Notes: a model not told the origin generated them from the letters alone. DNA of 26,284 nt from Lachnospiraceae bacterium (GCA_017446125.1 JAFSRL010000072.1:1-26284); one strand, 5' to 3'; shown: positions 1-6,900, counted from the stretch's first letter. Numbers and translations are program-made.

Positions 1-610
1 CGCTGCCCCCCATCACAAAGCAATGGAAGATTTCGTGCGAGCCGAAGTGCTTATGCCGCGCGTTAAACAACGGCAGCTTCAACGCGTAGATGATACCACC
101 GATCGTATAGATGATGCCGCCCGTTAAGAGCCAGGCAAACGACACCGTAGAAAGCGTACGCACAAGATCGGAGAGTACCGTGACACAGACCCAGCCCATC
201 GCGATATAGAGCACGGACGAAAACCACTTCGGGCAATAGATAAAGAACATCTTGATGAGGATACCGACGACGGCGATTGTCCAGATCAACCCCAAAAGCG
301 CGTATCCTTTTTCAATGGGCAGGATCAAAAGGCACACCGGCGTATAGGAACCGGCGATGAGCACAAAAATCATGGCATGGTCAAGCTTCTTGAAGATGCG
401 CAGCGTTTCTTCCCTGACGTTGAGAGTGTGGTAGGTGGTGCTGGCGCCATAGAGTAAAATCATGCTCACAATGAATACGCTCATGGCAAGCAGGGCCGTA
501 ACGGAAGCCGCGCTCGCCTTGATTAAAAGCGGAATGGCCGCAATCATGGCCGCGACCATGGCGGCAAGGTGGGTCAGTGCGCTTCCGGGTTCTCTGATGG
601 TGATGGTCAT
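1..610 (-). CDS. Hemolysin III / PAQR-family membrane protein, 3' end cut by window
   Basis: The visible 203 residues run from an ATG at 610 to the window edge. Upstream of the ATG is a good ribosome site (GGAGG at 616-620). The protein is almost entirely hydrophobic helices. It carries the metal-site signature of the hemolysin III/PAQR superfamily: an SxxxH motif (STTYH), an Asp-containing segment (LDHAMIF) and, near the visible end, HxxxH (HEIFH) followed by a Gly-rich turn. The family usually has about 210-220 residues, so only a short C-terminal piece is missing. Despite the name, bacterial members are mostly uncharacterised integral membrane proteins, probably metal-dependent lipid-active enzymes; haemolysis should not be assumed. 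The gene is divergent from the HtrA gene and has its own TTGACA-N17-TAGTAT promoter. Confidence 0.9.
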   Translation of the reverse strand, partial: MTITIREPGSALTHLAAMVAAMIAAIPLLIKASAASVTALLAMSVFIVSMILLYGASTTYHTLNVREETLRIFKKLDHAMIFVLIAGSYTPVCLLILPIEKGYALLGLIWTIAVVGILIKMFFIYCPKWFSSVLYIAMGWVCVTVLSDLVRTLSTVSFAWLLTGGIIYTIGGIIYALKLPLFNARHKHFGSHEIFHCFVMGGS

Positions 611-693
611 GCGTTCCTCCCTGTTTTATCGCCGGGGCACGAAATGTCCGCGCCACACGACGTAGTATTGAAAACTACATTACTTATACATAC

Positions 694-722
694 ATACTAC
701 ATGAATGACGCCGGTCTGTCAA
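694..722 (-). promoter_or_regulatory. Promoter of the hemolysin III-like gene
   Basis: Reading the minus strand, TTGACA (722-717) and TAGTAT (699-694) are separated by 17 nt, a near-ideal vegetative promoter. Transcription would start near 687 and leave a leader of about 75 nt. ACTACAT occurs at 674-680 and again at 696-702, 22 bp apart (two helical turns). GTAGTAT (662-668) is the inverted counterpart of ATACTAC (694-700). A regulator may bind here, but none is identified. Confidence 0.7.
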
Positions 723-839
723 ACACAAATTTGATAACAAATTATCACAGTTTGGTCACAAATTGACCCTATACTGGGGATGGTAACAGATGCCGGCACC
801 CTGCCGGAAAAAAGCAACAAAGCAATGAGGGAACAAACA

Positions 840-2354
840 ATGTACGAAGAAAACGGAACACAGAACACACAGTACACACAGCAGCCGCAGCAGGCGCAGC
901 AACAGCAGCCACAGCAACAGACACAACAGCCCCAGCCCCAGCCGCAGCAGACCTACGGCTATTATCAGTACGGCACAAATCCGCAGAACGCACAGGGCTA
1001 TTCGCAGACGTATTCGGCCCCGCCCGCAAAGAAAAAACGCCACGTCGTGCGCAACCTTCTCATCGCGCTTTTGATCGTGACGCTTGTCGCGGGACTGATC
1101 GGCGGCGCGTACTATGGCGTCAGAAGCCTGATGGGAACGCAGCTCGCGAGCTCGTTTGAGAGCCAGCGCGATGCGGAGGAAGAGGCAAAACGCGCGGAAA
1201 TGACCCCGGAAGAGATTTTGGAGGGGCGCAAGGCCGAAGACGAACCGGAGGTCAGCAACGAGAATGCCGGAAAAGGAAAGACCGCAAGGAACGTGCAGCT
1301 TCACACCAGCGGCGAGACCCAGATTATCGTGACGGACGTCACGCAGGTCTATGAGGCGGTGATTCCGGCGATTGTCGCGGTCGACAACAACTACACGGAG
1401 ACCTACAGCTTCTGGGGCCAGTCGTACTCGGAGGACGTGATGAGCACGGCAAGCGGCATCATCATCGCGGAGAGCGACACGGAGCTTTTGATTGCGACGA
1501 ACTATCACGTGATTGAGAACGCGAATTCTTTGTCCGTGCACTTTGTCAACGATGCGGAAGTGAAGGCGTATGAGAAGGGCTCGGATTCCGACATCGATCT
1601 TGCGGTCATCGCGGTGAAGCTTGACGACATCGATGAGGAAACCTACAATTCCATCGCGATTGCGACGCTTGGAAATTCCGACACGCTGCAGGCGGGCGAG
1701 CCGGCGATTGTAATCGGCAATGCCTTGGGCTACGGTCAGTCCGTCACGACGGGCGTCATCTCCGCACCGGCGCAGATGATCGAGGACGAGTTCGAGATGA
1801 GCTCCGGTCCCTACATCCAGACGGACGCGGCCATCAACCCGGGTAACTCCGGCGGCGCGCTCTTAAACAGCAGGGGTGAGCTCATCGGGATTACGGTCGC
1901 GAAGCTTGCGGATGTGCGCGTCGAAGGGATGGGCTATGCAATCCCCATTTCGAAGGCGGAACCCATCATCGGCGAGCTCATGAATTATGAAACAAGGGTG
2001 GCGGTCGCCGAAGAGGAACGCGGCTACTTAGGGATTTCCGGCTTCGGGATTACGGCGGATATGGCGGCAACCTACGACCTGCCGCGCGGTGTCTACGTCC
2101 GGAGCGTGAAGGAAGGCGGTGCCGCGGACAGGGCTGGCATCATCGCGGACGACGTGATTACGAAGGTGGACGGAAGACGGATCTCCTCGATGGAGGAGCT
2201 GCAAAAGGAGCTGACCTACTTCCGCGCCGGCGAGAGTGTAACGATTACCGTGATGCGGGAAGTCGCGGAAGAGCTGGAGCAGTTGGAATATGAAGTGACG
2301 CTTGTGGACGCAAATACGGCGGGAATCGGTCAGGAGGAAAAACAAAGACCGTAA
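840..2354 (+). CDS. HtrA/DegP-type membrane-anchored serine protease with PDZ domain
   Basis: This is a 504-aa surface quality-control protease of the trypsin-like S1C family. The ATG at 840 is preferred because GAGG lies about 10 nt upstream; an in-frame ATG at 780 would add 20 residues. In order it has a Gln/Pro-rich cytoplasmic tail (about residues 10-40), a basic stretch, one transmembrane helix (about 70-94), a charged linker, the protease domain and one C-terminal PDZ domain (about 395-480). The catalytic triad is intact: His223 in NYHV, Asp253 in DIDLAV and Ser337 in NPGNSGGAL. The topology, cytoplasmic N-terminus with extracellular protease, matches Firmicutes HtrA/HtrB/YyxA. The Gln-rich tail is unusual. 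The gene is followed by a strong hairpin terminator. Confidence 0.95.
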   Translation: MYEENGTQNTQYTQQPQQAQQQQPQQQTQQPQPQPQQTYGYYQYGTNPQNAQGYSQTYSAPPAKKKRHVVRNLLIALLIVTLVAGLIGGAYYGVRSLMGTQLASSFESQRDAEEEAKRAEMTPEEILEGRKAEDEPEVSNENAGKGKTARNVQLHTSGETQIIVTDVTQVYEAVIPAIVAVDNNYTETYSFWGQSYSEDVMSTASGIIIAESDTELLIATNYHVIENANSLSVHFVNDAEVKAYEKGSDSDIDLAVIAVKLDDIDEETYNSIAIATLGNSDTLQAGEPAIVIGNALGYGQSVTTGVISAPAQMIEDEFEMSSGPYIQTDAAINPGNSGGALLNSRGELIGITVAKLADVRVEGMGYAIPISKAEPIIGELMNYETRVAVAEEERGYLGISGFGITADMAATYDLPRGVYVRSVKEGGAADRAGIIADDVITKVDGRRISSMEELQKELTYFRAGESVTITVMREVAEELEQLEYEVTLVDANTAGIGQEEKQRP

Positions 2355-2398
2355 CAAGTAACAAAGCGGAACGAAACAGTGTATATAAAATGTAACGA

Positions 2399-2430
2399 AA
2401 AGACGGTCGCAGGAATCAGCGACCGTCTTT
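2399..2430. terminator. Bidirectional Rho-independent terminator between htrA-like and HU genes
   Basis: A perfect 12-bp stem, AAAGACGGTCGC (2399-2410) and GCGACCGTCTTT (2419-2430), encloses an 8-nt loop. The A-rich 5' flank and the T's on the 3' side let it work on both strands. It lies between two convergent genes. Confidence 0.85.
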
Positions 2431-2452
2431 CCACAAGGACTATGATTATCTC

Positions 2453-2731
2453 TTACTTTTTGTTGACCAAATCCTTTAACGCCTTGCCTGCCTTGAACTT
2501 GGGAGCCTTCGCAGCCTTGATCTTGATGGTCTCGCCGGTCTGCGGATTGCGGCCGGTTCTGGCAGCGCGCTTGCCCACTTCGAAGGTGCCAAAGCCCACA
2601 AGCTGAACCTTGCCGCCCTTCTTCAGTTCCTTACCCACAATGTCGATGAAAGCGCCGAGCGCTTTTTCGTTGTCTCTCTTGGAGAGCTTATTCGCCTTCG
2701 CCATTGCTTCGATGAGTTCCATTTTGTTCAT
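2453..2731 (-). CDS. hup: HU family DNA-binding protein
   Basis: This 92-aa protein is the bacterial histone-like HU, a homodimer that bends and compacts DNA. It has the expected length and the standard layout: helical N-terminus (MNKMELIEAMA), the GFGTFEV signature at about residues 46-52, and the beta-arm with the intercalating proline in GRNPQTGE (about 61-68). The Lys-rich C-terminus ends in LVNKK. The start is the ATG at 2731, served by AAGGAGG; a second in-frame ATG three codons later is less likely. It is monocistronic, with a leader of about 60 nt containing a small hairpin. IHF is a paralogous alternative, but sequence and size favour HU. Confidence 0.95.
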   Translation of the reverse strand: MNKMELIEAMAKANKLSKRDNEKALGAFIDIVGKELKKGGKVQLVGFGTFEVGKRAARTGRNPQTGETIKIKAAKAPKFKAGKALKDLVNKK

Positions 2732-2757
2732 ACGTTCTTATCCTCCTTCGATGATTC

Positions 2758-2776
2758 GCACTCCGCGATTGAGTGC
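2758..2776 (-). other. Hairpin in the HU mRNA leader
   Basis: GCACTC (2758-2763) and GAGTGC (2771-2776) form a 6-bp stem with a 7-nt loop in the predicted 5' leader of the HU mRNA, upstream of its ribosome site. A role in mRNA stability or translation is possible but unproven. Confidence 0.4.
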
Positions 2777-2798
2777 TCTTATCTGGTATCTGATTAAA

Positions 2799-2807
2799 AT
2801 TTTACCA
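2799..2807 (-). promoter_or_regulatory. Extended -10 promoter of the HU gene
   Basis: The minus strand reads TGG-TAAAAT (2807-2799), an extended -10 element. No convincing -35 is present at the right distance. Transcription would start near 2792. Confidence 0.5.
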
Positions 2808-2836
2808 CAAAATATAGTGTTTTTCCAGCTTTTTTG

Positions 2837-2869
2837 TAAAAAAAGCACCTGAACGAATTCAGGTGCTTT
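2837..2869 (-). terminator. Terminator of the tRNA cluster
   Basis: AAAGCACCTGAA (2842-2853) and TTCAGGTGCTTT (2858-2869) form a perfect 12-bp stem with a CGAA loop on the plus strand (TTCG on the transcript). On the minus strand the stem runs into a T tract (2844-2838). It begins directly after the 3' end of tRNA-Leu. Confidence 0.9.
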
Positions 2870-2870
2870 C

Positions 2871-2956
2871 TGCCGGCGACCGGGGTCGAACCGGTACGGG
2901 ATTTAACTCCCGCAGGATTTTAAGTCCTGTGCGTCTGCCAGTTCCGCCACGCCGGC
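2871..2956 (-). tRNA. tRNA-Leu (anticodon TAA)
   Basis: This 86-nt class II tRNA has acceptor arms GCCGGCG and CGCCGGC, discriminator A, T-loop GGTTCGA, and a long variable arm with a stable stem. The anticodon loop reads ACTTAAAAT, giving TAA. CCA is not encoded. It is the last tRNA in the cluster, just before the terminator. Confidence 0.95.
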
Positions 2957-2972
2957 GCAGGTATTTCGAACC

Positions 2973-3110
2973 TTCAAAAGCCATGCGCGGGATTCGGAAA
3001 CACTGCGTGTTTCCTCATCACGGCTATCGCCGTATGCCCGTCTTCCTTCAACCATCCTTTTGCAAGTAAACTTGCACGGATGGTTGCCTCATCCGGGCGC
3101 ATGGCTTGAA
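2973..3110 (-). ncRNA. Multi-hairpin (four-way-junction) element inside the tRNA transcript
   Basis: An outer stem pairs TTCAA-AA-GCCATGCGC-GGAT (2973-2993) with ATCC..GCGCATGGC-TTGAA (3091-3110), about 18 bp. It encloses three hairpins: GGAAACAC/GTGTTTCC (2996-3014, 3-nt loop), ACGGC/GCCGT extended by CAT/ATG (3016-3036), and AACCATCC/GGATGGTT containing TGCAAG-taaa-CTTGCA (3050-3085). CCTCATC recurs at two junctions (3013-3019 and 3087-3093). It lies between tRNA-Ile2 and tRNA-Leu and so should be co-transcribed on the minus strand. It matches no RNA family I recognise. It could be a structured spacer RNA, a miniature repeat element, or a processing signal. The strand is assumed from the operon. 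Confidence 0.6.
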
Positions 3111-3117
3111 GTATGCG

Positions 3118-3191
<74 letters not shown>

Positions 3192-3221
3192 AAATCATAA
3201 AGACACAATATGAAGATCCTA

Positions 3222-3311
3222 CGGAGAAGGAGGGATTTGAACCCTCGCGCCGCTATTAACGACCTACTCCCTTTCCAGGGGAGCCCCTTCGGCCAGCTTG
3301 GGTACTTCTCC
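3222..3311 (-). tRNA. tRNA-Ser (anticodon GGA)
   Basis: This 90-nt class II tRNA has acceptor arms GGAGAAG and CTTCTCC, discriminator G typical of serine, and a long variable arm. The anticodon stem CTCCC/GGGAG encloses loop CTGGAAA, giving GGA for UCC/UCU codons. CCA is not encoded. Confidence 0.95.
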
Positions 3312-3335
3312 TCATAGTGTAGTGGGTATCATGAG

Positions 3336-3421
3336 CGGAGTGGGCGGGATTCGAACCCGCGCGCCCTTTCGGACAAACGGTTTTCAAGACCGCCTCGTTA
3401 TGACCACTTCGATACCACTCC
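3336..3421 (-). tRNA. tRNA-Ser (anticodon TGA)
   Basis: This 86-nt class II tRNA has acceptor arms GGAGTGG and CCACTCC, discriminator G, and a long variable arm. The anticodon stem GCGGT/ACCGT encloses the loop CTTGAAA, giving TGA for UCA/UCG codons. It is the first gene after the cluster promoter. Confidence 0.95.
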
Positions 3422-3438
3422 CAATAAACGCAACAATT

Positions 3439-3467
3439 ATTCTATCAAAACAGGGTGGCGGTGTCAA
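3439..3467 (-). promoter_or_regulatory. Strong vegetative promoter of the tRNA cluster
   Basis: The minus strand reads TTGACA (3467-3462), 17 nt, then TAGAAT (3444-3439). Transcription would begin about 10 nt before tRNA-Ser(TGA). No other promoter is needed for the four tRNAs. Confidence 0.85.
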
Positions 3468-3515
3468 GGAAAACTCTCTTGCCTTTTTGCTGTAAAATCC
3501 TGATTCCCGTCGTGT

Positions 3516-5420
3516 TCAGACACCCTTCATAATGCGGTAGGCGTTGCGGTAATTCTCGTCCCGGCCGGCCAAAAGGATGCTTTCGATGTCCTTTTGCACC
3601 GCCTCGTCCTCCAAAAGCTCCACCAGATACGGCGCGAACCGCTTTCCCTTTTCTTCGCGCGCCTCCTGCAGGAATTCCGCAAAGGTTTTTCCCTCTTTAT
3701 AGCTGCGACCGACCACATCCGTGGCAGCGTCCAGGCAGTCCGCCATCGATACGATGCAGATTGCGGTTTGGTAGTTGGAGGAAGTAAAGGCTGCCTCCGG
3801 CGGATATCCGGCGGCATCATTAAACCACTTGTGGTGGTATTTTGCAATCTCCGCATACCGTGCCGTCTGTGGGTACAGGGACAACAGATAGGCCCCGATT
3901 TCCGGATGGATTCTCACCCAGTCGAACTCAAGATCAAAGAGCGGCCTTCCGTAAGTGATAATCGTCTCCACGATGAAGAGCTTTCCGACATCGTGCAGCA
4001 GTGCGGCGTGTCTTACATAATCCGTCACCGCGGTTTCGTCGGGCGGTGTTTCTTTTGCCCGGTCTTCCGGAACGGACGCGGCAAACAACTCCGGTCTTTT
4101 TTGATACAGGTGTCCGGCAAGACAGACGGACAAATCCGCGACGGTGTTGCTGTGAACATAGGTGGGCGGATGCAAAGCCGCCAGCAGGGAAAGACACAGC
4201 TCCTCGAAGGTGACACCGCCCTCGATTGCGATAAAGCTCTTTAATATTTCCGAAAGATCCGTCAAAAGGAACGTGATGCTGTCACGTTTGGGCATGTGAT
4301 GAATGTAACCGATCAGGTTGTGATAGAACCCGCCGATATGGATTTTGTCCTCCTGCGTGGGCGCGACATCACGGAAGGTGCGCATGTACTCGATGGGAAC
4401 GGAAACGTTGATTAAAATCGACTGATAGGAAAAATCCCTGTCGTTGCGCCGGCGCATCAGATTCAGCAAAGTGTTACGGTAGGTCTTCACATCTGTCTCG
4501 CCTGCGAGATATCCGGTGCGTGCCAGCAAAAGTTCCATCACCTCGCGCGGGGCAAGCCTGCCAAAGAAGGTTTCATCTGACTTCCACAGCGCTTCCATGT
4601 CAAGTGCAACCTGCCGGATTTTCCGCAAAAGCGCTTTGGAAAACCCGCGCTCGTTGTTGCGCTCCGTTAAGTCGCAGATATACTGCATCGCGCGGAAGCG
4701 ATGATTCCTCCAGTCGTACTGCGGGGCATTTGTTGTGTAAAACGGATCATCCGCCAGAAGCAGGGAACGGTAGAGGACATCGAAGTCGCTTTGGTTGATA
4801 GCGTCATCCCCGAACATATCCTGTCTGGAGAACATGGAAAAGATGTATCTGGAAACAATCAGGACCTTTTCTTTTGTGTTGTCATCCGGGAGCGTTTGGA
4901 AAGCTTCCTTTGGAAGAAATGAAAGCACGCGGTTTGCCGCCGCAAGCCCCTGTGTGCGGTACTGAAAACAGATATCGGAGCACGGATACAGACGGATGGT
5001 CATAAACAGCATGGTGTAAGAAGCCATGATGACATCCAGGCAGACCGAAATCAGCTCTGCCAAATCACCCTTAAGCTCCGCATGCTTTATCAGGCGGTCC
5101 GCGCACAAATACATGACGGGCGTATCGAGGTTCTTCAGATTTCTTCCGTCTAAGAGGGCATCATTGAAGATCCGCAGGTTCCTTGCGTCATCCTCGGACA
5201 AAAGTCCCTCCTGCTCCAGCACCGGATAAACATTTTGCGCTAAGATCCCGTCGTTAATGCGGGCAATCTCTCCGATGCGCGTGAAGTTTCTTAAGAGCTG
5301 CTTTCTGTAATTCTCCGCGCCGATGTCCGCCGTGATTTCGGGTGCGGAAAGCTCCCTGATCCATGTGGTCAGCTCCGCATATCGTTCGAGCGCGGTTAAG
5401 TCGGTTAAGCCTTTGTCCAT
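3516..5420 (-). CDS. HD-domain phosphohydrolase-like protein
   Basis: This is a 634-aa protein. The C-terminal part carries an HD metal-binding domain: HxxLLHDVGK with His476-Asp477, a later His-His pair (529-530) and AAGYP. This resembles HD-GYP cyclic-di-nucleotide phosphodiesterases, but the usual HHExxDGxGYP is altered to HHKWFNDAAGYP, so activity and substrate are uncertain. The first ~430 residues are mostly helical, lack a membrane segment, and belong to no family I recognise. The ATG at 5420 is chosen. A GTG at 5486 would add 22 residues, but it lies inside a perfect palindrome and has no ribosome site. The ATG also lacks a ribosome site, while an extended -10 box sits 7 nt upstream, suggesting a leaderless mRNA. 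The gene is divergent from the dehydrogenase gene. Confidence 0.75.
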   Translation of the reverse strand: MDKGLTDLTALERYAELTTWIRELSAPEITADIGAENYRKQLLRNFTRIGEIARINDGILAQNVYPVLEQEGLLSEDDARNLRIFNDALLDGRNLKNLDTPVMYLCADRLIKHAELKGDLAELISVCLDVIMASYTMLFMTIRLYPCSDICFQYRTQGLAAANRVLSFLPKEAFQTLPDDNTKEKVLIVSRYIFSMFSRQDMFGDDAINQSDFDVLYRSLLLADDPFYTTNAPQYDWRNHRFRAMQYICDLTERNNERGFSKALLRKIRQVALDMEALWKSDETFFGRLAPREVMELLLARTGYLAGETDVKTYRNTLLNLMRRRNDRDFSYQSILINVSVPIEYMRTFRDVAPTQEDKIHIGGFYHNLIGYIHHMPKRDSITFLLTDLSEILKSFIAIEGGVTFEELCLSLLAALHPPTYVHSNTVADLSVCLAGHLYQKRPELFAASVPEDRAKETPPDETAVTDYVRHAALLHDVGKLFIVETIITYGRPLFDLEFDWVRIHPEIGAYLLSLYPQTARYAEIAKYHHKWFNDAAGYPPEAAFTSSNYQTAICIVSMADCLDAATDVVGRSYKEGKTFAEFLQEAREEKGKRFAPYLVELLEDEAVQKDIESILLAGRDENYRNAYRIMKGV

Positions 5421-5427
5421 AGTTCTT

Positions 5428-5436
5428 AGTATAGCA
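5428..5436 (-). promoter_or_regulatory. Extended -10 promoter of the HD-domain gene
   Basis: The minus strand reads TGC-TATACT (5436-5428), ending 7 nt before the ATG at 5420, so transcription should start at or next to the start codon. No good -35 is visible. Confidence 0.5.
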
Positions 5437-5472
5437 CCATCCAACGACAACCGCACACTTTTCTTTTTGCGT

Positions 5473-5492
5473 GATTCAGTGTACACTGAATC
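5473..5492. promoter_or_regulatory. Perfect 20-bp palindrome, likely repressor operator
   Basis: GATTCAGTGT is followed directly by its reverse complement ACACTGAATC. The palindrome contains TACACT (5482-5487), a possible -10 box for the dehydrogenase gene, and ends 18 nt before its ATG. Its size and symmetry suit a dimeric regulator such as a TetR-family repressor; no such regulator is encoded in the window. Confidence 0.65.
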
Positions 5493-5510
5493 TTATCGGA
5501 GGGAAACAAA

Positions 5511-6281
5511 ATGCGTACAGCCTGTATCACCGGCGCAAGCTCCGGCATCGGCGAGGAATTCGCAAAGCAGCTTGCGGCAAAACACTACAATCTGATTTTA
5601 GTCGCGCGCAGCGCGGACAAGCTGGATGCGCTTGCAAAGAAGCTGCGGAAGAAATACGCCGTTTCCTGCGAGGTCATTCCCTGTGACCTTGCGCAGGAGG
5701 ATGAGTGCTTGCGCTTAATCCGCATCCTGAAAAAACGCGATCTGTATCTGTTCATCAACAATGCCGGCTTTGGCGATATCGGCTACTTTCATGAAACCGC
5801 ACAGGACAAGGATTTGCAGATGATTAATGTCAATGTCCGTGCGCTGCACCTTTTGGCAAAGGAAATCCTTGCGGATTTTGTTGCGAAGAACCGCGGCTAC
5901 CTCTTAAACGTCGCGTCGATTGCGGGGCTCATGAACGGCGGCCCGTTGATGGCAACGTACTATGCCACAAAATCTTATGTGGTTTCGCTCACAAGCTCGA
6001 TTGCACAGGAATTGAAAATGGAAGGCTCTGACGTGCATGTTTCCGCGCTCTGCCCGGGACCGGTTGCCACAAACTTTGATGATGTCGCGGGTGTCTCATT
6101 CTCCTTAAAGAGCATTTCCGCCGCGCGGTGTGTCGAAGTGTGTTTGAAACAGATGAATCGCGGAAAGCTCATCATTGTGCCGGGCTTCACAAGCCGGCTG
6201 GGTGCGATGCTTTGTCATTTGGCGCCGCGCTCTTTGCAGCTTGTCGTCGCCGCGCACGCGCAGGGAAAGAAGCTTTCTTAA
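5511..6281 (+). CDS. Short-chain dehydrogenase/reductase (SDR)
   Basis: This 256-aa protein is a classical SDR, an NAD(P)-dependent oxidoreductase of unknown substrate. Visible motifs are the nucleotide-binding TGASSGIG (7-14), NNAG (83-86), catalytic Ser136 (NVASIAG), Tyr150 and Lys154 (YYATK), and CPGPV (181-185). The C-terminal ~50 residues, with TSRLGAMLCHLAPR, resemble the DltE/YqjQ-like SDR group, sometimes linked to lipid or envelope metabolism; that link is inference. The start has GGAGGG at a normal distance. A 20-bp palindrome lies just upstream. The stop codon overlaps by 4 nt the 3' end of a small gene on the other strand. Confidence 0.92.
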   Translation: MRTACITGASSGIGEEFAKQLAAKHYNLILVARSADKLDALAKKLRKKYAVSCEVIPCDLAQEDECLRLIRILKKRDLYLFINNAGFGDIGYFHETAQDKDLQMINVNVRALHLLAKEILADFVAKNRGYLLNVASIAGLMNGGPLMATYYATKSYVVSLTSSIAQELKMEGSDVHVSALCPGPVATNFDDVAGVSFSLKSISAARCVEVCLKQMNRGKLIIVPGFTSRLGAMLCHLAPRSLQLVVAAHAQGKKLS

Positions 6282-6421
6282 CCCTGCGGGGTGATAAAGT
6301 AATAAACGATTCCCGCAAGAACAATGAGAACCGCAACCGTACGAATGATTCTTCCGATTCTGTCCATCAGAATCTGTTGCTTTTCCTGTTCGTTTAACGG
6401 TTCCCCGTTTTGTTCACTCAT
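6278..6421 (-). CDS. 47-aa single-pass membrane protein
   Basis: The frame opens with ATG at 6421 and ends with TAA at 6280-6278. It has a polar Glu/Gln-rich N-terminus (about 20 residues), a basic Arg patch (RIGRIIR) and one hydrophobic helix (about 27-43) ending in YYFITPQG. The ATG overlaps the stop of the upstream 140-aa gene (ATGA, 6418-6421), and CGGAGG lies 8 nt before it, inside that gene. Coupling plus a good ribosome site make it a credible gene despite its size. The positive patch before the helix predicts the N-terminus inside. Function is unknown; it may partner the protein encoded just upstream. Confidence 0.65.
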   Translation of the reverse strand: MSEQNGEPLNEQEKQQILMDRIGRIIRTVAVLIVLAGIVYYFITPQG

Positions 6422-6840
6422 TGAAATGCCTCCGCATCAATCTGATCCTTATACTTGTCATAGAGCTGCTTTAATTCCTGCAGCTCCTCCTCCGAAAGGG
6501 TTTCTTCCGCGTACTGCTTCAAACCCTCTTTGTCCCTGTTCTGTAAGTAGGTTGTGACCTCGGCCGCGGTCTGTGCGTTGATGTGCTCCTCCACAATCGA
6601 TTCCACGGTCTGCCGGTCCTCTTCCGGAAGCGTCTCGTAGATTTCCTTGATCTGCTCCTGCTCCACTCTCGCGCCAGATTCCCTGACAATCACCTCGACC
6701 GCTTTTTGCGTGGCATAAGAAGCCGCCTTCTTTTTTAAGCCGGGGATGATCAACATCGTGGCGAACACATAAATCGCCGCGATGAGAATGAACGCTGTAA
6801 TGATAAACCGTACGATGACGGGCATTCTGTTTTCAGACAT
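6418..6840 (-). CDS. Hypothetical membrane-anchored helical protein
   Basis: This 140-aa protein has an N-terminal transmembrane helix (about residues 8-33). The remainder is charged, Glu/Gln/Lys-rich and probably helical or coiled-coil, exposed on one face of the membrane. I recognise no family. The ATG at 6840 has no ribosome site; instead an extended -10 (TGC-TATAAT) ends 6 nt upstream, so the transcript may be leaderless. Its stop overlaps the start of the 47-aa membrane protein by 4 nt, so the two are probably a functional pair. It is divergent from the large solute-binding protein, with interleaved promoters. Confidence 0.75.
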   Translation of the reverse strand: MSENRMPVIVRFIITAFILIAAIYVFATMLIIPGLKKKAASYATQKAVEVIVRESGARVEQEQIKEIYETLPEEDRQTVESIVEEHINAQTAAEVTTYLQNRDKEGLKQYAEETLSEEELQELKQLYDKYKDQIDAEAFQ

Positions 6841-6846
6841 GGTACC

Positions 6847-6877
6847 ATTATAGCACTTTTCGCGCCTCTATTGACAA
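6847..6877 (-). promoter_or_regulatory. Promoter of the 140-aa membrane protein gene
   Basis: The minus strand has TTGTCA (6877-6872), 19 nt, then TATAAT (6852-6847) preceded by TGC (extended -10). The predicted start of transcription coincides with the ATG. The -35 overlaps the -35 of the divergent plus-strand promoter. Confidence 0.6.
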
Positions 6878-6900
6878 CCGCCCCCTGTCAAGTGTATTAT
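6871..6900 (+). promoter_or_regulatory. Promoter of the large solute-binding lipoprotein gene
   Basis: TTGACA (6871-6876), 18 nt, then TATTAT (6895-6900). The -35 is also the left arm of an inverted repeat, TTGACA (6871-6876) and TGTCAA (6886-6891). The leader to the ATG at 6958 would be about 50 nt. Confidence 0.65.

Noticed and set aside
880..950. CAG-rich repeat as a CRISPR-like or tandem repeat array
   Set aside because: It is in-frame low-complexity coding sequence for Gln and Pro without regular spacers.
756..1541. Long open frame on the minus strand opposite the HtrA gene (261 codons)
   Set aside because: It is antisense to a well-supported protease, composed of Arg/Leu/Cys-rich low-complexity sequence, and has no family motif.
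3594..4244. 216-codon plus-strand frame opposite the HD-domain gene
   Set aside because: It lies entirely antisense to a gene with clear HD motifs and shows no recognisable domain.
5421..5486. GTG start at 5486 for the HD-domain protein
   Set aside because: It lies inside the 20-bp palindrome, has no ribosome site and is upstream of the extended -10; the ATG at 5420 fits better.
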